Origin: Septoria linicola
Lineage: Eukaryota; Ascomycota; Dothideomycetes; Mycosphaerellales; Mycosphaerellaceae
DNA: 64,000 nt
Reading direction: 5' to 3'
Assembly: GCA_024114885.1 (NCBI GenBank)
Contig: CP099428.1
Location: forward strand, 1,736,001 to 1,800,000
Within the stretch, counting starts at the first letter, position 1, and every line of letters begins with the position of its first letter. The notes under the pieces are model-generated. The model saw only the letters and a list, made by a program, of their open reading frames with translations. It searched no databases and was not told where the DNA came from. This document shows positions 33,571 through 45,130 of the stretch, piece after piece. A program made the position numbers and the translations under genes.

Positions 33571-34372
33571 AGGAATCGTGTTATCAGCTCAGCTGACAAT
33601 CTACCATTGCACACAATCGTGCATCATTCAACTCTTGACGACTAACCTGCTAGCGTTTACTGCACTCAGACGAAACCCATCTCCTACTATCCTGTCCCGC
33701 CAAGCCCACCCTCCTCGCACAGGATCCGACATGCAGCGATCGACATTCAAGGTTACCTGCAAGCTTGCACATGTCACTAAGAAAATGCCATGCCTCGCGT
33801 GCACTTCGTATGTGTGTTTTCGTACACTACTCGCTCGTCGTACGCTAACCATTTGTGTCTGAGATAACGACTTCCAGTTGCAGTTCCACTGTGTACATAC
33901 GATCTACATGACACTAGCGGTACTTTCGAGGTGGAAGCTTAATTTCTCCGCTTGTATCATCCGAATAGAGATTTTGCCAGCCTTTGGTTTGGGCTGGAAA
34001 GGTGCGATCATTGGTCAGGCAGAGCACTGAGGGCACTTTGCCTAGAAGTGCCATGCAGGACAGAGTGAGTTTAGAGCACTTGCGGGCCTCAGTTCATGCA
34101 AGACTCAAACGTGCTCGCGAATCATGGCGGGACAAAGTGTCGTACGAAGAACGAGCTTCTCGCATGATATCTGGCAAAGGTGGAGAAGTGCTCTTGGTTG
34201 CAATGCCGACGCTCCGGAGCCCAGAAACACTGCTCGATAGCTGGAGAGATCAATAGCCAGTACACCTTGACGGTGCGGAGAGAATTCGCAATCGTACAAG
34301 ATATAAGAGCTTCTCTAGACTGTGTTCGCCGCGCACCATCAATTCCAGCACCGCAACATCAGATTAATCACA
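33571..34372. other. Intergenic, ~800 bp, no gene seen
   Basis: Upstream of the peroxidase pseudogene. No supported features. Confidence 0.45.
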
Positions 34373-35693
34373 ATGCACTTCTCAAACATCCTTCTGTCGG
34401 CTAGTCTCCTTTCCCACGCAGTCTCAGCTCATCCCCAGAACGGAGGACTAGTTGGAGGACTACTCGATATACTTCTTTTCGACCAGCTTCGATCGTTGGG
34501 AAGTGATGCTGCTGCAGCTCTCTCCAAGCTCCCAATGATGACGCTCCTCCAACGTTCAACGCCGAGGAGCAGCGTGTCTCTACATCTGGGCTACACGAGT
34601 GGCCGACCAGAGAGGACCATGTCCAGGCTGTCAGTCTAACCAGCCTTCCAGATAGCTGCCAGCATTAGCTAACGAATTCAGTAAACACCCTCGCCAACCA
34701 CGGCTACATCTCCCGCACCGGCACATCCAACATCGTCGAGTTCGCACTCGCTTGCAACAGAGTCTACAACATGGGCATCGACCTCGCCACAATCCTCGCG
34801 GCGTACGGCGGGATCTTCAATGGCGCTGTCGTAGCGTGGAGCATCGGCGGCTCGAACTGCACCGGAATCGCTGGCAGCCATAACAATTATGAAGGGAGAT
34901 AGCTCGCCGACGCGGGGAGATTTGTACCAGCATGGGACGAATTCTGAGTTGATCATGAGCCAGTTCAAGGAGCTCCTCGGCCGCCAGCCAGATCCTGCTA
35001 CGGCGAATTATGATGTGAATGTCATTGTTGAGCATCGAGCGGCGAGGTATCAGCAGAGTGTTTCGAAGAATCCGTGGTTCTATTGTGAGTTGGGTACAGT
35101 ATTCGCTTCTCGGACCAGGCTGACTGATATATTGCAGATGGTCCATTCACATCGTTTGTGGGCGCAGCGGCACATGTGCTCATTCCGGCCATGTTCTCGA
35201 ATCATAGCGAAGAGTTTCCAGCTGGTAAACTCGACCAGGAGACTCTCAAGTCTTTCTTTGCAATCACCGGCGACAACGACAATCTGGTCTATACGCCTGG
35301 GCATGAAAGGATTCCAGCTGACTGGTACAAGCGTCCAGACAAATGTACACCTTCTCCGACGCTGGAGATGATGTTGGTCTGATCAGCGGAGAGATATCCA
35401 GAGACCATAGCGATTGGCTGTAACATGGGTGAGTAGGTTGTGAAGATCGCGAAGCGTAAGCGTGCTGACCAGACACTTCAGGCGAGGTGAACACCTTCAC
35501 ACTGATCAATACGACTGACACCAAGTTGGACTCATACGACTTTGCGTCTCCCACAGGCGCAGTATGTTACGCTTACGCTCTCGCCGGCTCTCTGATCAGC
35601 AATGTGCCGCTCGTAAGCTTGCTGTTTCCACTGATTGGCATGCCGATCCAGAACGCACTGGGTGGTCCAACGACTACCGAGTGTAGCCGGTAA
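34373..35693 (+). pseudogene. Heme-thiolate peroxidase (chloroperoxidase-like), frameshifted
   Basis: The fragments in order match the chloroperoxidase/unspecific-peroxygenase family: signal peptide MHFSNILLSASLLSHAVSA, FNAEEQRVSTSGLHEW, then the heme-ligand motif RGPCPGLNTLANHGY across an intron (34630-34681), GSHNNYEG, SSPTRGDLYQHGTN, PADWYKRP, and after two more introns (35085-35137, 35429-35481) CNMGEVNTFTL. They do not share one frame: frame changes are needed near 34531-34533 (C run), 34601-34606 and 34893-34895 (G run), and an in-frame TGA lies at 35380-35382. Splice sites are intact. Indels in short homopolymers could be decay or assembly error. Functional relatives use hydrogen peroxide to oxidise or halogenate substrates outside the cell. 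Confidence 0.78.
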
Positions 35694-35806
35694 CGTGTGC
35701 GAGAACTGTCCTGGTCATAGCTTTAGAGGTGGACCTATGGCGGCAATCGCGCCAGGTGCGATTCCTTGAGCTGATGAATGAGATGCAGACATGGTAGAAA
35801 TGTGCA

Positions 35807-36301
35807 TCATCCGATCCCGCCAGTACTGCTACTAGGACTCCCTCTCATGCCTCGTGTGTGAAAGCACTCCCACTGATCTTTGACTCTCCGCCACTTAACC
35901 TCGTTCATAGCTCCGAACACCACATCTCCCATACCCGTCACGTCCATCTCCACCCACACTGTCGCCGACCCTTTCTTGTTGTTCAAGTCCACCTCGACAT
36001 GTTTGATCTCGAATCGCACATTGGGTAGCTCACCAGATCGCGCCTTCCATAGCATTAGCTGCTCTGACCAGGGGACTTGCTGAGGCTGAGTGTCCATGGA
36101 AGCAGTCCAGTCTAAGGAGATGCATGCGACTAGCTCTTGCACATCTTCGCGCTGAAGAGCGAAATCATGGGTATTGATCAAGGTTGGAAAGTATGATGAC
36201 AGACGCTTGAGACGGTCTTCGATGGGTTCGTACGGAAGTTCACGATCTTCTCGATTGTTGTTGTCAGCAGAAGAGGTGTCAAGCGGACCATGGTATGCCA
36301 T
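35807..36301 (-). CDS. SnoaL/NTF2-like fold protein
   Basis: Single exon, 164 aa, minus strand. The pattern of an N-terminal helix pair (RLKRLSSYFPTLINTHDFAL) followed by beta-rich segments with NVRFEIKHVEVDLNNKKGSA, TVWVEMDVTG and EVKWRRVKDQWECFHTRGMRG fits the SnoaL-like / NTF2-like family seen in many small fungal proteins. No signal peptide. Such proteins act as cyclases, dehydratases or ligand-binding proteins, so the role is open. It sits between a pseudogene and the large adhesin. Confidence 0.7.
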   Translation of the reverse strand: MAYHGPLDTSSADNNNREDRELPYEPIEDRLKRLSSYFPTLINTHDFALQREDVQELVACISLDWTASMDTQPQQVPWSEQLMLWKARSGELPNVRFEIKHVEVDLNNKKGSATVWVEMDVTGMGDVVFGAMNEVKWRRVKDQWECFHTRGMRGSPSSSTGGIG

Positions 36302-36709
36302 CGTTGCTGGGCGTAGCGGCAGAACAGTAATAGACCACGGCTACAATCGTGCATGCGAAGCAGTATCTCGTGCAGCATCATACACACTCATTCTCGTGCA
36401 TAGCATCTTTATTATGCCAAACGTGAGTGTTGTTGATGCGATTCAATTGTGCCTTCACTTCCAACGAAGATTGGCTCGGTCCGACACGATCCACATGGTC
36501 TTGGCAACGATCTGACCTTGCGAGCGGACCAAGTTCCACTCGAACCTGGCTGTAGCATCAACTAAGTTAGGTATATGCTGACATCGTTGCACTTCGCGAC
36601 CACGGATTTGCACAGGTGGAAGCTCAAGCACTTTAACAATGCAATGCAATGCTATGATGCTACGCTATACTACGCTATAAATGCAACAAGACGGACGACC
36701 AAGATCTCT
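36302..36709. other. Intergenic, no gene seen
   Basis: About 36640-36680 has short GCAATG/CTATAC word repeats. Otherwise nothing. Confidence 0.45.
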
Positions 36710-39700
36710 CTAACTCTCTTGACTCCAGTCGGGAAAAACGCTGCTCCTGTCACAGGGAAACTGCATGAGCCAGGGGCTCGGACCACTACTCGTTGACAGC
36801 AGCACGTTTCCATCTGGGTCAGTGATCCCGCCCTCGTTAATGTACGCCGGCCCAGTATTCTGCCCGAACACGAAGCGCACCGGATAGTACTTCCCCTTCT
36901 CCAAAGTCTTACGGAACACCTGTTTCTGGCTATCTGTGAACGCCGCCACGAGATCGGAGTTGCTGTCGTCCCAACCTCTGATAGCTTTGTCGCCAATCCA
37001 GAGCTTGACAACGTCGTCCGGCGCGCCGAAGTCAAAGGTATATTCGCCGGTCTTGCGAGCATATACGTAGAACTTGTGGACGACGGAAAAGTAGTTGGCC
37101 TGCACGGTGTTGCCATATACCTTATAGCGCAGTCGCCCGAAGAAGCCCGTCCCTTGTTCAAAGCCGCCCATGTTGGTGATTGAGCCGGCACCTTGGGGCT
37201 GCTGGCTCTTCATGGCTCCGTAGTCGAGATTCGGGTTCAGCTGGTTGGTAAAGATGCCGAATTGCAATCCATTGTTGCCGCATTGCTCTGGAGCTGTTGC
37301 GTCTACACCACCGGTGCTTGGCGGAGTGGAGCCACCGCCGCCGGTTGATGGCGGGGTAGAGCCTCCGCCGCCGGTCGATGGTGTTGTTGGATTGGTGGTG
37401 CCTCCGAAAGGAATACTGGGCGGGGGTTAGCTCTGAATATCATTCCAGATGAAGGAGAATAGAACATACCACTTGGCACCAAATCGATAGTCATTGGTGA
37501 AGAGATCCTGCGAGGTCTTCGAAATCTTGGAGGTTGTCCTTGTCTTCATAATAGTGTTCAACTTCATCGATCCCGCGTCACAAGTCTTGAGGGGCGCTGG
37601 CGAGCTTTGACCTGCACGATTTGCAGCGATTTGGGCCAAAATTCGGGCGATGATGCTGAAGAGTCCACGCTTCTCCAAGTCGTAACCGTCCTCGACCGGT
37701 GCGGCCGAATCGGTGCTTATGCTGCGCGTGCTGAGTCCCGACTCAGTCTGAGAGAGCACCTGGCCATCAAAAGCCATGTTGACTTGGTTTGCAATGACCA
37801 CTGCGTCCTCCAAGAAGGTTCCAAAGATCATCAATGAGATCTTGACATCCAACTTGGTGTATGGACTGATGACTGCTCTTCCAGGTTTGGAGAATTTTGG
37901 ATACGTGATTTGTGCGCTTGGCTCCCAGTTCGCTGCGTTTGAGGACGTCCTGGCTTTGACGTTGAAGTCGGCTCGGGCTCCGTTCGTCGTCATGATGGCT
38001 CCTGCTTTGGTATCGACAGGAATAGTGGTATCCCAAGTCATGCCGAATCCCCAGATGAATTTTGCGGACAGGGTGAAGACATTGGGAACGGAGAAGCTTT
38101 GAGCCGGGACGGACGCAAGAGCCTTGTCGAAGCCGCCAGATGTTGTGTCTTTCAATTGCACATCCCACAGCGCGCTGGTGACTGCGGACTGAATTACAGT
38201 CACGTCAGCAGAGACGACAAAATCCTCCTTGAAGTTGGCTTGCCTATAGACCATGTTAGTTTGCGAACACGCGCGGGCAATGGTAGCTCATACTTGGGGG
38301 TGACCTTTACTTTGGCCTCAATCGTAAGGTCGCTGATGTCGATGCCGACTTTGTCGACTCCGATGGTAGCCTTGGAGTCCCTGTACATGGCGCCTGGGCC
38401 AAACTTGGTCCTGTAGCTCATCTTCTGGGAGCCGGTGCCGATGAGACTGGTAATGGTTACTTGAGGAGGTGAGCCACATGAACCGCCGAAGACGCATTTT
38501 CCAATGTCGTAAAGCGCCTTGCCAGCAGCACTGTAGATGTTAGTTCAGATTGGTGGATTCATTAAAGACCTGACGAAACTTACATAAGTTCACAAGCCTT
38601 GCAGATCTCGCCAACGAAATCGTCGCCCATCTATGGTGTCATTAGCGATGCAAGTGGATATATGCATAAACAAAACATACCACATCGAAGAAGGTATCCC
38701 AGCCATCTCCGTCACGCTCGCTCATCTGGTGCATGTGAGCTCCAGACATATCCATGGCAGCAAGATGACGGCCAATGAACTGTGGTCCAGGAGCCGGCAG
38801 CGTTCGCGCGGGCGTAGCGTCCCGCTTCGTGGGCGTCACTTCCAGAACCGCGTCTTGCAGGCCGTCGTAGTAAGCGTCGCCTCTACCTTCGTTCTCCTCC
38901 GTGGAGAGTTGGACCGGGCTATCTTCTGGGACGCTCGACTCCTCATCGCCGGCAAGACCCTCAACAGCCTGATCCACGACTTGATCTTGGGTATCAAGTC
39001 CGTCTTCGGTCATCGCATTTTGTAGCTCAGCCTGGTAAGCTGGATCATTGTTCAAAGTTGGTGGCTCGACGATGAACACAGCAGGCAGTATAGGTTCTCG
39101 TTGGATTGGAACGTTGATAGTGCCATCCGCATCTGGAGGAGGCAGACCTTCAGTGATCTCGTTGAGAACCGCAAGGGCGGATGGAGAAAGAGGCGGGAGA
39201 CCATCGATCAAACTAGCCGTGGTGCTCGTGGTGCTGGCTGATGATGTGGTTGTGCTGACTGAAGTTGTAGTCGTGATGGATGAGGATGTGGTAGTGCTGA
39301 CCGAAGATGTGGTTGTGCTTTCTGCAGTCGTGGTTGTGCTGGCAGATGAGGTAGTAGCGCTGGCGGAAGATGTGGTCATGGTGCTCGAAGCTGAAGTTGT
39401 GCTTGCACTGGGAGAGCTTGTAGTCGTGGAAGACGAAGCTGGAGTTGTGCTAATCGCGGTTGTGGTTGCGCCGGGAGAAGTCGTTGTGACCGTGGTTATG
39501 AATGTGGTAGAAGTCCTGCCTCCGTCCTGGCCAGTATAGTAAGAGGTAGCAGTTCGGGTGCACGTAGTCGAAGACTGTCCATAGCCAGCGCTCACGACCT
39601 TTCCATAGCTGATTTCCATATGAGAGATGACATCCTGTAGCGTTGCCTTTCGACTTGCGACCTTGACTTTGGTCCCACCGGCAGAGGAAGGCTTGCCTGA

Positions 39701-40696
39701 AGTGATATAGACGCCTCGCTCGTTGTCTGGGTTGCATCCATTGGCCAGTGTTATGAGCACGGTGCCTTCAGACCACTTCAACAGTGCAGCAGCGGCGGTC
39801 GCTTGATCGGCAAGTTCCACTACCATTCCATCGTTGCTACAGGTGATCTGCTTGACCTTTGCAACGTTCTCGAGCAGAACGGCTGGGCGTGTCGACTTCA
39901 TTGATGCAGCAATCTTCATCACGTATGTACCAGGGCTCTTTTGGGCATATACTAGGGTGACCGCCGAAGTGGGCAGAATGTTTCGAAGGTCGTTGCGGTT
40001 GACAGAGCTATCTTGCCTTGGAAGCATAATGGCAGTCGCATCTGTTGCTGGCGCAGAGGTGGTCGTGGTCGGAGTGGATGGTTGCGCACAGCTCGCGTCA
40101 AAGAACTGTTGTGGTGATCCATTATCCGCTCGGAAGTTGTTGCTTGCAGGCTTGTCGTATAGCGCACACTCTCCTTTGCGAATGGCCATACTTGCACAAC
40201 GACTGTCAGCCTTGCATCGTGAGCTGCACTTGGCCCATGAGCCGATGCCATTCAGTTTGACCGTCTTGAAAGGCCGTGGGTACTGCTTATCATAGCCACG
40301 GCCGCCGCACACTGGATCTTTGGCACAGGACTTGTCTGAAAAGCTGCGATTGGCGTACGAAGTCTTTCGGCAGTTCTTCGCCCTGTAGACACGAGCTCAG
40401 CATGACTCGATACAGCTTCCATCAATCCCCACTTACACTGTAGCACCATTGTTGTAGAGATAACATTTGCCCTCCCCGTAAGCATACATTGAGCACCCGT
40501 AGTCGGTCTTGCATTTCTGACCACATGCGTCTTGTGATGTTTCGACAAAATTCCGGTAGGATTTGGTGTTTTTGTTGGTGCCTTTGACGTTGCACGATGT
40601 CGCTGCTCGTGAAAGCGATGGCTCGGTCGGGGATGCTAGTACAGAAGTAACGAGTACCCAAGGCACAAGTGCCGCAAGGGAGTGGATGATCAACAT
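36710..40696 (-). CDS. Mosaic secreted adhesin with C-terminal GLEYA domain
   Basis: Six exons on the minus strand: 40437-40696, 38681-40382, 38584-38630, 38294-38530, 37470-38243 and 36710-37415 (1,241 aa). In order: signal peptide (LAALVPWVLVTSVLASP); two PAN/Apple-like cysteine modules (CGQKCKTDYGCSMYAYGEGK; WAKCSSRCKADSRCASMA); a domain with VTLVYAQKSPGTYVMKI...KQITCSND, resembling the fungal DUF7029 type; a Ser/Thr-rich stalk (minus strand of about 39.2-39.5 kb); an acidic region; a beta-rich domain (QANFKEDFVVSADVTVIQ...), like the DUF7223 type; a GGGGSTPPST linker repeated twice; and the GLEYA domain (LQFGIFTNQLNPN...GEYTFDFGAPDDVVKLWIGD). No GPI signal follows, so anchoring must come through another part or partner. 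Domain names for the two DUFs are from memory. Confidence 0.87.
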
Positions 40697-41590
40697 CTTC
40701 GCCCGAGGTTGATATCCTCTCCTGCAACTTCGCTTGGACGAGGTTGAAAATAATGAAAGTGACCAGCAATAACATCTCCAATCGCGAGGCTGGGCCTCAA
40801 CTATAAGTTGGTCTCTGCTCTTGTGAAATCCACGTGCTGTGGTGGCATGTACGGCCACGCCGAACAGCGGCATGTTGCTAAGTGCGTCCAGAGCACCGGA
40901 CTACGGTGCCCCAACAGACTATTGCTTGCAAAGTAGAGTGCACCAAAGATACTACCGCGACCAGATGCTTGATTCGAGGCCATGTGGCTTCGTGAGCTGT
41001 GCTGTGCTGTGGTGTTGTGTAGGTTCGTCGTTCTCGTGCGAACACTGAATCAGGTAAATGGACTTCGCTGAGCCGTGGACGGATGTAGCCACGAGCTGGC
41101 ACGTGCTAGGTCGAAGTGTTGTTCTCGGCCTTAGTGCGTAGCGCTATGGCGGGCAGAGTTCTTCTATGCATACAGCGGCTGAGCTCGACCGCAGAGACCC
41201 GCCACGAAAGTTGGACTCGGCATCTCGTGCAAAGATTTGTGGCTTGTCATCAATCTAGTCAAGATCCTCACATGAGTATCGGACATGGTGAGGCTTTGTA
41301 CATTGTAAGATGTATGTCGTGTTGGCGGCCTCTGGTTCCTCCTTGCGGGCGACCGATCTTTGTTCAACGTGCTCGTGAACTTAGATGGAAACAGGAAGGC
41401 GAGCAACAAAAACATAGACCGCGTCTGCAGTCAGAAGTGCACTGGTAATGATGTGTCTGGATGAGCTTGTGTCCTCGTGCTGTTGACTTGGATGACGCGA
41501 TTAACCTTTGCGGCAGCTCTGCCGCGTGTGGAATAGTGGCCGCCATGTCGACCAACGATCTTTTCTCCGACTTCCCTTTCTGACAGAGCT
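40697..41590. other. Intergenic, no gene seen
   Basis: Upstream of the adhesin; presumably holds its promoter. No supported open frame. Confidence 0.45.
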
Positions 41591-41599
41591 TGTGCAGAG

Positions 41600-42450
41600 G
41601 ACTACAGCCAAGTGCAGCCGGATCTGGGTGGATCAGGACGCCGACGGAGCTACAGAGGACTAGACTCCGGTTTCGACTCCAATAGTACAGAGCTCCAGCA
41701 AGCTACTAGGTCTGTCTTCATGAAGCTGAAAATCTCGTCGAGCCACAGACAGAAGTTCGTTTCGTGTGGCACAAGTTGGTGCGATAACTTCTGTCCCGTG
41801 TCTTCCACTCACGGCAACTTCTCGTCACTCTCGTCAACACAGCTTGTCTTTGAACTGCGCAGATCGGAAAGTTTATTGCGAGGCAGCCGCCGTGCAGCTG
41901 CAGCGAAAAGACTCGTCGAACGGTTTAGGCTTAGGCCATAGTGGTCAGGTGTCTGCGGACCATGTTGGAACTGCCACCTGGGTTCTAGATGCTCGTGGAG
42001 GTACGCTTTCACAAGCCACTAATCAGAGTGGCATCGAAGATACGGTATAGGAGCTCGCGTGCACCTTCTTCCTGGTCGTGGACTTGATTGTGCAAGGGAC
42101 AATGGAACTGCCATTTTCGATTGTCCTGTCAAACTAACACAGCTGTTGATTGAACGTGGTGGCAAGCATTCCCACGTACCCACGAAGAAATAGACCTTCG
42201 CTTACAGTGCTCCGCACTGCAGAGCACCTCCGCACAAGGACTGGGGCGCGAACGTGAAGCTGCACAAAGTCGTACTGCGCATGCAGATGGAATGGACTCC
42301 ACGGCTTTTCGATGTTAGCCTGAAATGCTGGTGGAAATTGTCGCCAAGAGATCTAGGCTCATGCCAAGAATATCGACTTCCCGAGGATCGTGTCCGGTTC
42401 CATAGACATGCTGCCAGGCTTGCTCCAATTATTGAGATTGCGTAAGCCTG
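41600..42450 (+). pseudogene. Possible decayed ankyrin-repeat gene
   Basis: Pieces in different plus-strand frames resemble ankyrin repeats: TATWVLDARGGTLSQATNQS (about 41.97-42.03 kb), DNGTAIFDCPVKLTQLLIER (about 42.09-42.15 kb) and RMQMEWTPRLFDV (about 42.28-42.31 kb). The spacing and the LLIERGG and WTP-x-LF words fit the repeat, but stops and frame changes separate the pieces. A weak assignment by eye. Confidence 0.3.
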
Positions 42451-44035
42451 GTGTGAACATGGACTTGAGAAGGGATCAATTCGATGCAGCAGCTTCACAG
42501 CAAGCTTGGAGCTCAGCGAGACCGAAGAAGTCTGATGAACACCTCTACCGTTACGCGTCCGTCGTTAAGTAGAGCGATTTCTTCGCTCACATGGAAGAGT
42601 GAAGCTCGCCGACGCGATGGGAAGCAGAGTGTCTCACTTGCCTCCAGCGAACGAGCCTTCGCTCGGTGCGCGGTGACCCGGTCAAACTTGGCGTGCTGTA
42701 TAGGACTGATCTGAAGGCAATATTGGCCTTTATCATCACTTCTGGGAGCAATCCATCTGTCGCGGACACGACAAGCTTGAGCATCAGAATAATACTACTG
42801 ATGGTTGCAGATGTTGGGCTTTGGATGTGTGAGCCATGAGTTACTTGGTTCTTCCTGGTCCTGCCAATTCGGTCGGAGTCTGGTAATCCGGAAGATGTTC
42901 ATGAGACAATGAGTGAGGCATAACAAGCGCGAAAGCCATCGGGGTTCGAGAGCTTCGACCTGTCGTTGATAGAGTAAGTCGTGCATCATGGAGCAACGAG
43001 ACAATCATGGCCTCATTCGCAAAGGGCCTTTCCGCGATTCATCGTTGTCAAAGGTGATCTCCAGCTTCGTATCCGAATCGTCATCTTCGAAGCAGCCACG
43101 ACGTCGTAGCTTGCAGAGCGCACTTAAAGTCAGGCAAGAGATGTAAGAAGGCAGAGTCCGTGGAAGAAGATGGGTATATCAGAATGAAGAGAAAGCATAG
43201 CCAGCCGACACTGGTGTGTAGTTTCATGAACTTTGCGACTAGACTCCTAACAGCAACAGCAGTCATCGATAGCATGACAGCAACCTTCCATGCACTCGCA
43301 GCAAATGAAGCAGGCGCAGAGATCAACTATGCTTGGAATCAGTTCTGTGTTTACATCGGGCGGACGACATCCTCTACTCACAGATGATTCCACCACCTCG
43401 CATTCCTAGAATTGTTCGTTTGGGTTGCTCTTTCTTGCACCCCTTCAGCAAGTCAGCAAGTCAGTTCGAATCTCGACGTGGTCCCAATGGTCATCATACT
43501 TCCTGTGCCGTGGAGAGATTATCGTCAGGCGCTTCTGGGCTCATCTGGTGGGGCGCCTTGTACTGCATCTCGACATCATTCTGAGCAGACATCTTGTGTA
43601 GTGATTGAGGTCTTGACAAAGCTTCTTGTGTGGTTGACTCTGGAGAGATCTGAATTGCAATCACGAGGGAACAAGTCAGCTATGAATACGACCTACCATG
43701 ATGCACTCATTTAAACGCAGGAGTCAAGCTTCATGTCAAAAGCTTGGTTTGCTTGATCAGAGCTGAAGTTAGCGCTCGTGTTGCGTTTGACAACCAATCG
43801 ATGGTTGTCGTGTTGTCGCGTCGAGCCAGGCCGCGTCAGCTGCGGCTTCAAATGGCGCATGGGAACCGCTAAGCGTACGACCAGGATTGTGGCGGTGCGC
43901 GCCATTTCATTCTATCCTCCACGCGGACAACGATCTCAAGTCACATCAGCCAGCTTGCAGTGGACGTCGATAGTGTGAGCGAGCATGTTGAAGCTCATCG
44001 CGTAGCTCTGGCCAAGTCGACTTACCACGCGCAGC
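42451..44035. other. Gene-poor stretch
   Basis: No gene seen. The last part may hold an unrecognised first exon (zinc-finger region) of the C78 protease gene. Confidence 0.4.
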
Positions 44036-45023
44036 ATGACTGCGGAGCGACAGGTTGCATGTCGACTTGGAGTAAGTCCGATATGATACGAAACAACTGC
44101 AGAAGCACTAATGCATTATTGCAGAAGCGAGAGCTTGGGCGCCACGCCTACGAAGACCAGATGCCAAGCAGAATAGCGGCCATGATCGACCAAGAAGATG
44201 ATCGGAACAAGCTTCATGGAGCTATTCTTAAGCTCGCATCACTCTTGCAAGAAGATCGCAACGTTGTGAGCGCCTACTTGTGCACAGCTTCAGTCGTGCA
44301 GGTGTGCAAACTCAAGAATGAAGGTGGGCACTTCTGCGGCTACCGCAACATTCAGATGCTGTGGTCTTCGATGCAGCGGTATCCTGTGCGTCACTCCAGT
44401 CCGGTCTCAGAGGAGGTCCCTCCGATCTCAGCAGTGCAGGCAATGATCGAGACTGCATGGGACAAGGGCTTCAATGCCCATGGCAGACTTGCGACTGGCG
44501 GGATCAAAGGCACAAGGAAGCACGTTGGAACGTCTGAGGTATGGTTCAATGACCACCACGTACAGGTGTTGCTACTGATATCCACCAGGTCGAAGCACTG
44601 ATGCTCAGTCTCGATATTGCTTGTATTGGTCATGCGTTCAGCGGCAAGAACGCATGGCTGGCATTGCTCGACTTCGTGGAGAAGTACTTTGTACGATCAA
44701 GCAAGACATCGGGTTCGGACTCTGTGACGCAGAGTGAACTTCCACCTCTGTTTCTTCAGCGCCCTGGTCATAGCATGACCATAGTGGGGTTTGAGAAGGA
44801 TATCAAAGGTCGCCGTCGATTACTGGTCTTCGATCCAGCATGGAGCCCACCTTCGGTGGTGAGACCTTCATCCGGTCAGGTAGGGACATCTTCCAATTGG
44901 TCACGATATTGGGCACTGAAGATGTACCGCAAAGACGAGCGATATCTCAAGCGTCATCAGGCATTCGAACTGCTTGAGCTTGATGGGGCAGACCCGACCA
45001 AGAATGGCAGCCTTGGCGGTTAA
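44036..45023 (+). CDS. C78-family ubiquitin/UFM1-type cysteine protease
   Basis: Exons 44036-44071, 44125-44538 and 44589-45023 (294 aa as modelled). This is the peptidase C78 family (UFSP/ZUFSP, related to fission yeast Mug105). The catalytic cysteine lies in EGGHFCGYRNIQMLWSS, the family motif GFNAHGRLATGGIKGTRKHV follows, and the His and Asp of the triad fit GHSMTIVGFEKD and LLVFDPAW. The join MTAERQVACRLG-KRELGRHAYEDQMP gives the conserved RLGK-x-ELG-x-HAYE segment, which supports the first intron. Homologues usually have zinc-finger sequence before this point, so one or more 5' exons are probably missing from the model. ZUFSP relatives cleave K63-linked ubiquitin chains in DNA-damage responses; the fungal role is less clear. 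Confidence 0.8.
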
Positions 45024-45130
45024 AGTTTCGTGACGAACCGCACAGCCACAATCCTTCTGGACGTAATAAGTAAGCTCAGCTGCTCTCGTGTTCTTCTTCC
45101 TGCTGATAAAATGTACTTTCGAGGCTCTTA

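Noticed and set aside
39048..39539. 163-codon Val-rich plus-strand frame
   Set aside because: Mirror of the Ser/Thr-rich stalk of the GLEYA adhesin.
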